Assembly (NCBI GenBank): GCA_031267675.1
Contig: JAIRYT010000093.1
Coordinates: forward strand, 1 to 32,158
DNA from: Treponema sp.
GTDB lineage: Bacteria > Spirochaetota > Spirochaetia > Treponematales > Breznakiellaceae
DNA: 32,158 bases
Direction of reading: 5' to 3'
The notes under the pieces were generated by a model. It had not been told where the DNA came from, did not search any database, and saw only the letters and a program-made list of their open reading frames with translations. Each line of letters begins with the position of its first letter. Within the stretch, counting starts at the first letter, position 1. A program made the position numbers and the translations under genes. This document shows, one piece after another, positions 22,185 through 29,171 of the stretch.

Positions 22185-22220
22185 GCCGGGGCTCTTTCGC
22201 CCACAGACAAAGTATAGAAC

Positions 22221-22266
22221 AAAACGCCCTCCCCCCGCAACTCTTAGACCCGCGCGGGGGCGTTTT
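22221..22266. other. GC-rich hairpin with U-tract between divergent sigma operon and alaS
   Basis: AAAACG/CGTTTT and CCCCCGC/GCGGGGG arms pair around a 15-nt loop with a 5-nt bulge on one side. It resembles a terminator in both directions but lies between divergent genes, about 105 bp before alaS. It could insulate the two or attenuate transcripts starting further upstream. I see no T-box consensus. Confidence 0.4.
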
Positions 22267-22356
22267 GGTTGTGTTTTTTCGCTTTTACCGCGTTAAAAAA
22301 GGTCCCCGGATCCGCCGCAAATAAACAAACAGCCACTACTCAAAACCCGCGCCTTT

Positions 22357-22365
22357 TGCTACACT
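22357..22365 (+). promoter_or_regulatory. Extended -10 box of alaS, leaderless-type
   Basis: TGC followed by TACACT (22360-22365) ends exactly 6 nt before the alaS ATG at 22372. Transcription would begin at or beside the start codon. No -35 and no ribosome-binding site are visible. Confidence 0.45.
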
Positions 22366-22371
22366 CTGCCC

Positions 22372-24171
22372 ATGAATGCAGATGAACTTCGCTCAAAATT
22401 TACCGCTTTTTTTGTGGAACACGGTCACGCCCGGATCGAGGGAAAAAGCCTTATCCCCGAAAACGATCCTACGGTGCTTTTTACCACGGCGGGTATGCAT
22501 CCCCTTGTTCCCTATCTTTTGGGGGAGCCCCACCCGGCCGGCAATCGCCTGGTCGATTACCAAAAGTGCATTCGTACCGGCGACATTGATTCGGTGGGCG
22601 ATCCAAGCCACCTGACCTTTTTTGAAATGCTGGGCAACTGGTCGCTGGGCGATTACTTTAAGGAAGGGGCCATAGAGATGAGCTTTGAGTTTCTTACCTC
22701 TCCCAAATGGCTGGGCATACCGGTTAAAAAACTGGGCGTAAGTGTTTTTGCGGGCGACGGCGAAGTCGAGCGGGACGATGAATCGGCCCGGGTATGGAAA
22801 AAACTTGGCATTGACGAAAACCGCATCGCCTACCTTCCGCGCGAGGACAACTGGTGGGGACCGGCGGGAAGCACCGGACCCTGCGGCCCCGATTCGGAAA
22901 TGTTTTACTATACCGGCGAAGAACCCTGCGGCCCCGGCTGTAAACCGGGCTGTTCCTGCGGCAAGTGGCTCGAAATCTGGAACGATGTTTTTATGCAGTA
23001 TAATAAAAACGAAGCCGGCGAGTATATTCCGCTTTCCCGCAAGTGCGTGGACACCGGCATGGGAATTGAACGGACGGTTACCATCCTTAACGGAAAAAGC
23101 TCGGTGTACGATACCGAAATTTTCGCCTCGCTTATCGCCGCCGTCTGCGCGTCTTCCGGCAGCGCGCTTGTTTACGGGGCCAATCCCGAAAACGACCGTT
23201 CGATACGAATTATCTGCGATCATATCCGTTCGGCCGCCTTTATCCTGGGCGATCCAAAGGCGGTAAACCCCTCCAATGTGGGCGCGGGCTATGTGCTGCG
23301 CCGTCTTATCCGGCGGGCGGTCCGGCACGGCCGCAAGCTTGGCGTTGAAAGCCTTATCCCCGTCTGCAGGGCGGTCATCGAAAAATTCTCTCCGGCGTAT
23401 CCGGAATTACAGGCCAATTCGGCTTCCATTACGGAAGAGCTAAACGCGGAAGAAAAACGCTTTCTTGAAACCCTGCAAAAGGGCGAGCACGAATTCGAAA
23501 AGCTCCTTCCCAATCTGTTAAAAGATCCCCGCAAAATCATGAGCGGCCGGCTTGCCTTTAAACTGTACGACACCTACGGCTTTCCCATTGAGTTAAGCGA
23601 GGAGCTTGCCGCAGAAAACGGCATGACGGTAAACCGCGGGGAATTTGACGAAGCCTTTAAAAAACACCAGGAACTTTCCCGTCTGCAGAGCGGCGAGCAG
23701 TTTAAGGGCGGCCTGGTCGATCAGGGCGAAATGGCCGTCAAGTACCATACCGCCACACATCTTTTACAAAAGGCGCTGCGTCTGGTGCTGGGCGATCACG
23801 TCGCCCAGCGGGGGTCAAATATTACCGCCGAGCGGATGCGTTTTGACTTTTCCCACGGCGAGCCCATGACGGCGGAACAAATCCTCAAGGTTGAAGAACT
23901 GGTAAACGGGGCGATCAAGGCCGATTACCCGGTTACGGTAAGCATGATGGAACTGGAACAGGCAAAGTCCTCCGGCGCGACGGCGCTTTTTGGCGAAAAG
24001 TACGAAAGTACGGTCAAGGTGTACACCATCGGCGGCGAAAGCGGCTATTTTTCCAAAGAAGTCTGCGGCGGGCCCCATGTGGAGCACACCGGGGTATTGG
24101 GCCGCTTTTCGATTAAAAAGGAACAATCGTCTTCGGCCGGGGTGCGGCGTATCCGGGCCGTTTTGGAGTAA
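22372..24171 (+). CDS. alaS: Alanyl-tRNA synthetase, short spirochaete-type form
   Basis: AlaRS charges tRNA-Ala in the cytoplasm. Seen in order are the class II aminoacylation core (FTTAGMHPLVPYL, FFEMLGNWSLGDYF, NDVFMQYN, CVDTGMGIERTV), the tRNA-recognition helices (GAGYVLRRLIRRAVRHGR) and the editing domain with its zinc-type ligands HTATH (HxxxH) and CGGPHVEHTG (C-x3-H). The protein ends at 599 residues just after the editing domain. The C-Ala/oligomerisation domain of ~250 residues present in E. coli AlaRS (~876 residues) is absent without any sign of a frameshift; Borrelia and Treponema enzymes are similarly short. There is no Shine-Dalgarno; an extended -10 (TGCTACACT) ends 6 nt before the ATG. 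An intrinsic terminator follows. Confidence 0.96.
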   Translation: MNADELRSKFTAFFVEHGHARIEGKSLIPENDPTVLFTTAGMHPLVPYLLGEPHPAGNRLVDYQKCIRTGDIDSVGDPSHLTFFEMLGNWSLGDYFKEGAIEMSFEFLTSPKWLGIPVKKLGVSVFAGDGEVERDDESARVWKKLGIDENRIAYLPREDNWWGPAGSTGPCGPDSEMFYYTGEEPCGPGCKPGCSCGKWLEIWNDVFMQYNKNEAGEYIPLSRKCVDTGMGIERTVTILNGKSSVYDTEIFASLIAAVCASSGSALVYGANPENDRSIRIICDHIRSAAFILGDPKAVNPSNVGAGYVLRRLIRRAVRHGRKLGVESLIPVCRAVIEKFSPAYPELQANSASITEELNAEEKRFLETLQKGEHEFEKLLPNLLKDPRKIMSGRLAFKLYDTYGFPIELSEELAAENGMTVNRGEFDEAFKKHQELSRLQSGEQFKGGLVDQGEMAVKYHTATHLLQKALRLVLGDHVAQRGSNITAERMRFDFSHGEPMTAEQILKVEELVNGAIKADYPVTVSMMELEQAKSSGATALFGEKYESTVKVYTIGGESGYFSKEVCGGPHVEHTGVLGRFSIKKEQSSSAGVRRIRAVLE

Positions 24172-24188
24172 CCCTGCGGGGAATTTAA

Positions 24189-24215
24189 CGGTAAACCGTT
24201 ACTTTACCGCTTTTT
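24189..24215 (+). terminator. Rho-independent terminator after alaS
   Basis: CGGTAAA and TTTACCG form a 7-bp stem with a 7-nt loop, directly followed by CTTTTT, 18 bp after the alaS stop. An alternative TAACGGT/ACCGTTA pairing overlaps it. Confidence 0.7.
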
Positions 24216-24230
24216 ATTCGTTATTATTAA

Positions 24231-24239
24231 TGATATACT
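24231..24239 (+). promoter_or_regulatory. Extended -10 promoter of the parvulin-nusB-TPR operon
   Basis: TGATATACT (TGn plus TATACT at 24234-24239) lies 26 nt before the ATG at 24266, leaving a leader with AAAGGTGG. It is placed just after the alaS terminator. No good -35 is present. Confidence 0.5.
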
Positions 24240-24265
24240 CTACATTGTTAAAGGTGGTTGTATTT

Positions 24266-25378
24266 ATGAAGATAAAACAGACGGCCCTTGTCGCGGCCTT
24301 TTTAGCCCTTGCCGTATGCGCTTTTGCCCAGTTAAGCCCGGACCTGCAGACTGTCGCGGTTGTCCGTCTTTCCAAAAGCCAGAATATTTCGGTTAAGGAA
24401 TTAAAGGACTATGTCACGTGGATGGGCATTACCAAAAGCGGCGCCGAAGCGCCCGGCGCGTTGAGCGCCACGGAACGGCGCGAAGTGCTGGACAAAATCG
24501 GCGAACAGCTGCTTCTTTGCCAGGCGGCGGAGCAGGAAAACATGATGGTTTCGAACCAGGAGCTTAACGAGCGCTTTAACGAAATGATCAACCCCATAAA
24601 GGCCTTTCTTTCCGAAAAAAACGGAAAAGCGCCCACCGACGCCGAAGTTGACGCGGAACTGCGTACCCAGACGGGAATGACGCGGGTCGGTTTTAGGGAG
24701 CAGATTCGCCGCTCCATGGCCTCGGACAAATATATCCAAACCAAAAAACAGAATCTTTTTCAGGCGGTACGGGATCCCGGCGAGGCGGAAATTCTGGAAT
24801 TGTATAACCAGCAAAAGGGCAAAAGCCTTTCCGAAGGCGGTTTTGACCGGCCCCAGGTGATCCGCCTTAAAATGATTGTAATACCCTATCGCAGCGCCGC
24901 CGAAAAAACGGCCGCGCAGGAGCGCGGCGCGGCGCTTTCCCGCCAGATTGGAAACGATCCCGTTAAATTTGACGAAGCCTCGGCCGACGCCGCCAAACCC
25001 AATTCCGGCTATATTTCGGGCGAAGGACCCTATCTTTATAAATTTGAACAGACGGCGGCAAGCGCCGGCGACCGGGACTTCCTTAACCTGATTTTTGGCC
25101 TTAAACAGGGCGAAGTATCGCGTTCGATAGAACGGCCCGACGCGTTCTACATTATCAAGGTGCTTGAATCCCTGCGGCCCAAAACCCTGACGCTGGACGA
25201 TATCTATAATCTGGGCGATCCCCGGCCCATGACGGTCCGGCAGTATATCGGCGGCTTTCTTAGGGAAAGGAACCACATGGAAACCTACCAGCGGGCATAC
25301 CAGGAAATTCTTGCCGATCTTAAAAAACGCGGCAGCGTTCAGGTTATGGACAACGTATATAACAGCATTGTCTGGTAA
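24266..25378 (+). CDS. Periplasmic SurA/PpiC-like peptidyl-prolyl isomerase
   Basis: The 370-residue protein has a clean signal peptide (MKIKQTALVAAFLALAVCAFA). A SurA-N-like helical chaperone region follows (about 30-190; LLLCQAAEQENMMVSNQELN and NQQKG). A parvulin-type domain comes next (about 195-305; VIRLKMIVIPY, LNLIFGLKQGEVSRSIERPDAFYIIKVLE), where the classical parvulin histidines are not all evident. SurA-type proteins escort outer-membrane proteins across the periplasm and some lack isomerase activity, so chaperone function is the safer call. The frame is open upstream into alaS, but the ATG at 24266 is the one with a promoter, ribosome site and signal peptide. Its TAA overlaps the nusB ATG (TAATG). 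Confidence 0.85.
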   Translation: MKIKQTALVAAFLALAVCAFAQLSPDLQTVAVVRLSKSQNISVKELKDYVTWMGITKSGAEAPGALSATERREVLDKIGEQLLLCQAAEQENMMVSNQELNERFNEMINPIKAFLSEKNGKAPTDAEVDAELRTQTGMTRVGFREQIRRSMASDKYIQTKKQNLFQAVRDPGEAEILELYNQQKGKSLSEGGFDRPQVIRLKMIVIPYRSAAEKTAAQERGAALSRQIGNDPVKFDEASADAAKPNSGYISGEGPYLYKFEQTAASAGDRDFLNLIFGLKQGEVSRSIERPDAFYIIKVLESLRPKTLTLDDIYNLGDPRPMTVRQYIGGFLRERNHMETYQRAYQEILADLKKRGSVQVMDNVYNSIVW

Positions 25379-25821
25379 TGGGCTCAAGAAGAAAGGGCCG
25401 CATTCTTGCTTTCCAGGCGCTGTACGCGTGGGGCATGTCGGAGCCTGCCGCGCGTGAAAAAGCGCTCCCTGATCTGCTCGAGTTTCTATGGCTGGAGCGG
25501 CCGCGCGGCGAGACGGCGGATTTTTCACGCCTTTTGCTTCAGGGCGCGGTAGAAAACATTGAGCCGGTGGACGAGCTTATAAAGAGGCAGCTGGTCCACT
25601 GGGATTTTTCGCGGGTAAACCGTGTTGACCAGGCGATTCTGCGGCTTGGAGTTTACGAGATGGCGTTTCAAAAGGAGACCCCTGCGGTGGTCATTAACGA
25701 AGCGGTAAATATTTCAAAAGAATTTGGGAACGACGATTCCTATCGTTTTGTCAACGGCGTTCTTGACGGTGTGCGCAAAAGCCTTCTGGAACCTGTTGAA
25801 ACAACCAAGGGGCCTTCTTGA
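25378..25821 (+). CDS. nusB: Transcription antitermination protein NusB
   Basis: The 147-residue protein has the full NusB layout: RRKGRILAFQALYAWGMSE at the N-terminus (boxA RNA-binding arginine region), DELIKRQLVHWDFSRVNRVDQAILRLGVYEM, and the closing VINEAVNISKEFGNDDSYRFVNGVLDGV. With NusE it binds boxA RNA during rRNA transcription and antitermination. The start codon shares its A with the preceding stop (TAATG), and its stop overlaps the TTG start of the next gene, so all three are translationally coupled. Coupling of nusB with an outer-membrane chaperone is unlikely to be functional and probably reflects shared growth-rate control. Confidence 0.95.
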   Translation: MGSRRKGRILAFQALYAWGMSEPAAREKALPDLLEFLWLERPRGETADFSRLLLQGAVENIEPVDELIKRQLVHWDFSRVNRVDQAILRLGVYEMAFQKETPAVVINEAVNISKEFGNDDSYRFVNGVLDGVRKSLLEPVETTKGPS

Positions 25822-27587
25822 GCCGTCCGATAATCCGCCTTTTAAAACAGGTCTGTCTTCTGGGCCTTGCCATTGCAGTACTGCTCGCGGTATTTCTTGT
25901 CTTTGCCGCCCGTTCCGGCGGCATTCCCCTGTCTTCGCTGTTTGACGTTAATCGTGCCGGAACAAGTTCGTTTGCCCGGATGCTCGAAAGCCACGACGCG
26001 TTTGTGAGCGAAAACCCGGACATACGCTCCGGCGAACAAAACAGACTCCTTGACGCGCTCGAAAAAAAGGCCCCCGATACCGGGGCGGCGCTTTCCGTAT
26101 TAAAGCGCAGGCGGCATTTGGCGCGGTTTTCCGCCGTTGACCGCGAGGCGTATCTTGCCGCGTACGGAGAGGCCGCCCGCAGGGTCTTCAAACGCTATCC
26201 CTTTTCCGGCTCTATCGGAGCCGTCGCCGGGGACGCGATTATACGGGAAAACCCGGCAAACGCGCTTCCGCCCGAAAACGCCGCGGAGCTTAGGGCGATC
26301 AGCGCGCTTATGCCGGGACAGGACATCGGCCTTGTCTTTTCGGTATACGCGGGAATGATGTCCGACCCTGCTTTGGCGCTGGAACTGCCCGGCGAGTATT
26401 TTACCCTGCTTGTTTCGCTGGCCCGGGGCGCGGAACGCGAACGCTACCGGGTAAACGCCGCCATACGCAGCCTTCTTGGCGGGGACGCCGCCGGGGCGCT
26501 TATCCAAATCAACAGCCTTTTTGACGAAGCCCCCCAAAATGACGAAACCTATCGTTTTGGCGCGGAATATTATTATAACCACGGGAATTTTGTTCAGGCG
26601 GCGCTCCTGTTTAACCATTTTTTTGATGATTATTCCATCGGCCGCCAGGGCGATTCGCTGTATCTGGGCGGCTTTATCGACAGCGCCCGCGAATTATGGG
26701 AAGCGGCGGGAAAACCGGAACAATACGACGACGCGGACGCGCAAAAAATCCGTTCGCGCGTGCTGTACAATCTCGCGTCCACCTCTCCTTCCCCGGCGGA
26801 GGCAAACCGCGCCCTGGAGCAGCTTTTTGCCCAGGCCGGCGCCCCGTCCGATGAAAACCAGGGGCGCGCGTTTGCCGTTATACGCTATGCGCGGCTCGCG
26901 TCACAGGACAGGGCGGTCGCCATACTGGAACAGACCGACCGCGAAGGCGAAGGCCTGTTTGATTTGGAGTGGGTGCGCCGCAGCTCGTCCCAATGGACGG
27001 TTCCCCGCACCATCGCGGAAACATGGCTGCTTCTTAACCGCCATATATACGACGGGCGGATATATGAATGGAGCGCCTGGTATTTTGACTTTCAGCGCGA
27101 TTATGAAGAAACCGCCCAGGTTCTGCGGGACGCGGGAATCAACCGTGTCGAAGGCCCCTGGTCGGCGATACACCGGGCCTACGCCCAGCTGCGCGAAGGC
27201 CTTGTAGACGAGGCGGAAAAAACACTCAGGAGCATTTCGTCCGGAGGAGCCCGGATCGGGCGCTTTCAACAGCCTTTGTGGCAGGCGTCCGCCAATCTGG
27301 GCCTGGTTCTGGATATGAGGGGCCGGCCGGAAGAAGCGCTCGAACACTACGAAAACGCCATGGGGATTTTGTCGGCGACAGGACGGCTCAGGCGGGGCGA
27401 AGGCGTCGAAGCGGCCGGGCCCTCGCGGGAAATGCGCGACGCCTCGCGCATCCAGCTGTTCATCGCGCGGGATATGCGGGCGCTGGGCCGCGAAAGCGAC
27501 AGCCGCCGGGTGCTTGAATACGCGCTGGACCTGGATCCGGAAAACCTGGAAGCGTCCCTTGAACTGCGCCGTCTTTCCGTACGGTAG
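25818..27587 (+). CDS. Membrane-anchored TPR-like repeat protein
   Basis: The gene starts at TTG 25818, overlapping the nusB stop (TTGA), with AAGGGG just upstream; no better start is available. The 589-residue product has one N-terminal transmembrane helix (about residues 12-30, LLGLAIAVLLAVFLVFAA) and a long helical periplasmic part. TPR-like helix pairs are visible near 230-300 (GAEYYYNHGNFVQAALLFNHF) and at the C-terminus (ANLGLVLDMRGRPEEALEHY; MRALGRESDSRRVLEYAL). TPR arrays mediate protein-protein contacts, so this is likely a scaffold for an envelope complex. The partner is unknown. It closes the operon, and groS has its own promoter downstream. Confidence 0.75.
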   Translation: MSRPIIRLLKQVCLLGLAIAVLLAVFLVFAARSGGIPLSSLFDVNRAGTSSFARMLESHDAFVSENPDIRSGEQNRLLDALEKKAPDTGAALSVLKRRRHLARFSAVDREAYLAAYGEAARRVFKRYPFSGSIGAVAGDAIIRENPANALPPENAAELRAISALMPGQDIGLVFSVYAGMMSDPALALELPGEYFTLLVSLARGAERERYRVNAAIRSLLGGDAAGALIQINSLFDEAPQNDETYRFGAEYYYNHGNFVQAALLFNHFFDDYSIGRQGDSLYLGGFIDSARELWEAAGKPEQYDDADAQKIRSRVLYNLASTSPSPAEANRALEQLFAQAGAPSDENQGRAFAVIRYARLASQDRAVAILEQTDREGEGLFDLEWVRRSSSQWTVPRTIAETWLLLNRHIYDGRIYEWSAWYFDFQRDYEETAQVLRDAGINRVEGPWSAIHRAYAQLREGLVDEAEKTLRSISSGGARIGRFQQPLWQASANLGLVLDMRGRPEEALEHYENAMGILSATGRLRRGEGVEAAGPSREMRDASRIQLFIARDMRALGRESDSRRVLEYALDLDPENLEASLELRRLSVR

Positions 27588-27625
27588 GCAAATTTGCCGA
27601 TCTGCCGGAATCGGGTGTTGACCAG

Positions 27626-27654
27626 TTGACGCGCAGGAAACAATTTTTTATATT
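27626..27654 (+). promoter_or_regulatory. Sigma-70-type promoter of groS
   Basis: TTGACG (27626-27631), 17 nt, TATATT (27649-27654). The start is expected near 27661, giving a leader of about 35 nt with AGGAGGAG. Confidence 0.65.
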
Positions 27655-27681
27655 GGTATCAATCAAATTATATCAATACCA
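27654..27681. promoter_or_regulatory. Inverted repeat at the groS start site, possible operator
   Basis: TGGTAT (27654-27659) and ATACCA (27676-27681) flank a 16-nt AT-rich centre containing ATCAAT repeats. The element covers the end of the -10 box and the expected start site. It is not the CIRCE element (TTAGCACTC/GAGTGCTAA) that HrcA uses at many groE promoters. Confidence 0.4.
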
Positions 27682-27696
27682 TCAGGAGGAGAAGAT

Positions 27697-27969
27697 ATGA
27701 AGGTTAAACCCTTGGCAGACCGCGTCATTGTCAAGCTGGAAAAGAATGAGGCAAAGACCGCCGGCGGGATCATTATTCCCGACACCGCCCAGGAAAAGAC
27801 CCAGCAAGGCGTCATTGTAGAAGTCGGGCCGGGTACCGAAAAAGAAAAAATTACCGTAAAGTCAGGCGACAAGGTAATGTACGACAAGTACGCCGGTACT
27901 CAAATTAAAATCGATGGAGTCGATCACCTTATCCTTAAAATGCAGGATGTGGTCGCTGTTATCGAGTAG
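27697..27969 (+). CDS. groS: Co-chaperonin GroES
   Basis: The 90-residue protein matches GroES throughout: KPLADRVIVKLEKNEAKTAGG (N-terminal strand and start of the mobile loop), GIIIPDTAQEKTQQGVIVEVG, GDKVMYDKYAGTQIKIDG and the C-terminal ILKMQDVVAVIE. It caps GroEL during protein folding in the cytoplasm. AGGAGGAG precedes the ATG. It stands alone, followed by an intrinsic terminator, with no groEL adjacent; I recall groS and groL being separate in Treponema pallidum as well. Confidence 0.96.
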   Translation: MKVKPLADRVIVKLEKNEAKTAGGIIIPDTAQEKTQQGVIVEVGPGTEKEKITVKSGDKVMYDKYAGTQIKIDGVDHLILKMQDVVAVIE

Positions 27970-27984
27970 GCGCCTGTTTTAACG

Positions 27985-28016
27985 GCAAACCCCGCGGAGC
28001 GGGGTTTGTCGTTTTT
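27985..28016 (+). terminator. Rho-independent terminator after groS
   Basis: AAACCCCGC, loop GGA and GCGGGGTTT form a perfect 9-bp stem, extended by flanking pairs, followed within 4 nt by TTTTT. It lies 15 bp after the groS stop. Confidence 0.9.
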
Positions 28017-28049
28017 CGGGCTTTCCGCCGTGTATGCGGGTATATATGT

Positions 28050-28103
28050 GTCAATATGGCCCAGTATACGGCGCTAATACGGCGTGTGAGTCAATATTAC
28101 CCA
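28050..28103. repeat. Direct repeat GTCAATATnnCCCA, possible activator sites
   Basis: GTCAATATGGCCCA (28050-28063) and GTCAATATTACCCA (28090-28103) are 40 bp apart and lie about 105-160 bp upstream of the sigma-54-like promoter. That is a typical distance for enhancer sites of sigma-54 activators. A TACGGCG motif is also repeated between them. Apart from these elements and a GC-rich hairpin near 28136-28152, the 27970-28298 gap holds no gene. Confidence 0.4.
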
Positions 28104-28208
28104 ATAAAGTTTGCTGTGTATGGGCGCGCTTCCTGCCCGCCGCCGGGCGGCGCGGCTAATTCCTTATAATATAACGAATTACCATATTTTCTCTTTCATA
28201 TGTAAACT

Positions 28209-28230
28209 TGGCACGATTCTTGCGTATAAT
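28209..28230 (+). promoter_or_regulatory. Sigma-54 (-24/-12) promoter match overlapping a TATAAT box
   Basis: TGGCACG, 4 nt, TTGC (28209-28223) fits the RpoN consensus, with GG and GC separated by exactly 10 bp. The expected start is near 28235. A perfect TATAAT at 28225-28230 follows at once but has no -35 at normal spacing. Either or both could drive the sigma gene downstream. Confidence 0.6.
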
Positions 28231-28298
28231 AAGAGTGAAGCGGTAAAATGTTTCCGGAAATGGCCGCGAAACATAACGCCGCTCAACTGGAGGAAAAA

Positions 28299-29156
28299 AT
28301 GACCGCGAATAACGTCAAAAAGACCGTATCAAACGATGAAAACACCCTGGCAATGTATCTGCGCGAGATTAACCGCGTCCCGCTTTTAAGCAGGGAAGAA
28401 GAAGACAAGTGCGCCCGTGAAGCCGCAAAAGGCAGCGAAGCGGCCAGAAACCGGCTTGTTACCGGAAACCTTCGCTTTGTGGTAAACGTAGCCAAAAAGT
28501 ATCAGGGACAGGGGATTCCCCTGGAAGACCTTATCAGCGAGGGAAATATCGGGCTGCTCAACGCGATTAGCCGTTACGATGTCGACAAAGGCTATCACTT
28601 TATTTCATACGCCGTCTGGTGGATCAAGCAGGCGATACTCAAGGCTATCTGCGAAAAATCACGCATGATTAGGCTGCCGCTTAACCGCGCCAACGAGCTT
28701 GTCCAAATCGAAAAAGCCCGCAAAATGGTACAGACCGATTCCCGCTCAGAAACAAAAGAAGTCGCCCGCCTTTTGGTTATGGACCAGAAACATGTAGAAA
28801 ACCTTCTTAACATTTCGCGCGACATGGTCTCGCTGGAAAATCCGCTTCACGAAGATAAAAATTCTTCCAGCCTGGGCGACTTTGTAGAAGCCTCCGCCTA
28901 TGCGCCGCCCGAAGAAGAAGTTATGAACCGCGTGCTTCAGGACGATATCGAAAGCGTGCTTGATACGCTTGAAAAAAAAGAAGCGGACGTTATCCGCTAC
29001 CGCTTTGGACTTGGACTGGAAGCGCCGCTTTCCCTTAAGGAAATCGGGGACCGCTTTAATCTGACCAAGGAGCGGATCAGGCAGATTGAAAAAGTCGCCC
29101 TTAAGCGGCTGCAGCATCCCCTGCGCCGGGGCGTGCTTGAATCCTATGTTGCATAA
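28299..29156 (+). CDS. Sigma-70 family RNA polymerase sigma factor, short RpoD/RpoS-like (no region 1.1)
   Basis: The frame opens at 28248, but ATG at 28299 has CTGGAGG at good spacing and is preferred (285 residues). Region 1.2 (LAMYLREINRVPLLSREEE), region 2 (NLRFVVNVAKKYQGQG, LISEGNIGLLNAI, GYHFISYAVWWIKQAI), region 3 and the region 4 helix-turn-helix (LSLKEIGDRFNLTKERIRQIE) are all present. It lacks the acidic region 1.1 and the large non-conserved region of housekeeping RpoD in many bacteria. The size and the sigma-54-type promoter recall RpoS of Borrelia, but short RpoD proteins of this style also occur in other phyla. clpB follows after 15 nt, apparently in the same transcript. Confidence 0.88.
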   Translation: MTANNVKKTVSNDENTLAMYLREINRVPLLSREEEDKCAREAAKGSEAARNRLVTGNLRFVVNVAKKYQGQGIPLEDLISEGNIGLLNAISRYDVDKGYHFISYAVWWIKQAILKAICEKSRMIRLPLNRANELVQIEKARKMVQTDSRSETKEVARLLVMDQKHVENLLNISRDMVSLENPLHEDKNSSSLGDFVEASAYAPPEEEVMNRVLQDDIESVLDTLEKKEADVIRYRFGLGLEAPLSLKEIGDRFNLTKERIRQIEKVALKRLQHPLRRGVLESYVA

Positions 29157-29171
29157 GCATAGAATTACCGA

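Noticed and set aside
22157-22371. T-box riboswitch before alaS
   Set aside because: No T-box consensus, specifier loop or antiterminator pairing could be identified.
22393-23328. 311-residue minus-strand open frame opposite alaS
   Set aside because: It is a shadow of the alaS codons with no family features and no promoter.
23990-24265. Open frame extending the parvulin-like protein upstream into alaS (462 residues in all)
   Set aside because: The extension overlaps the end of alaS and its terminator. The ATG at 24266 has a promoter, a ribosome site and a signal peptide.
24401-25528. 375-residue open frame on the minus strand opposite the parvulin-like gene
   Set aside because: It lies antisense to a well-supported gene, has no ribosome site or recognisable domain, and its composition reflects the complementary codons.
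27626-27696. CIRCE element at groS
   Set aside because: The sequence has an inverted repeat but no match to TTAGCACTC/GAGTGCTAA.
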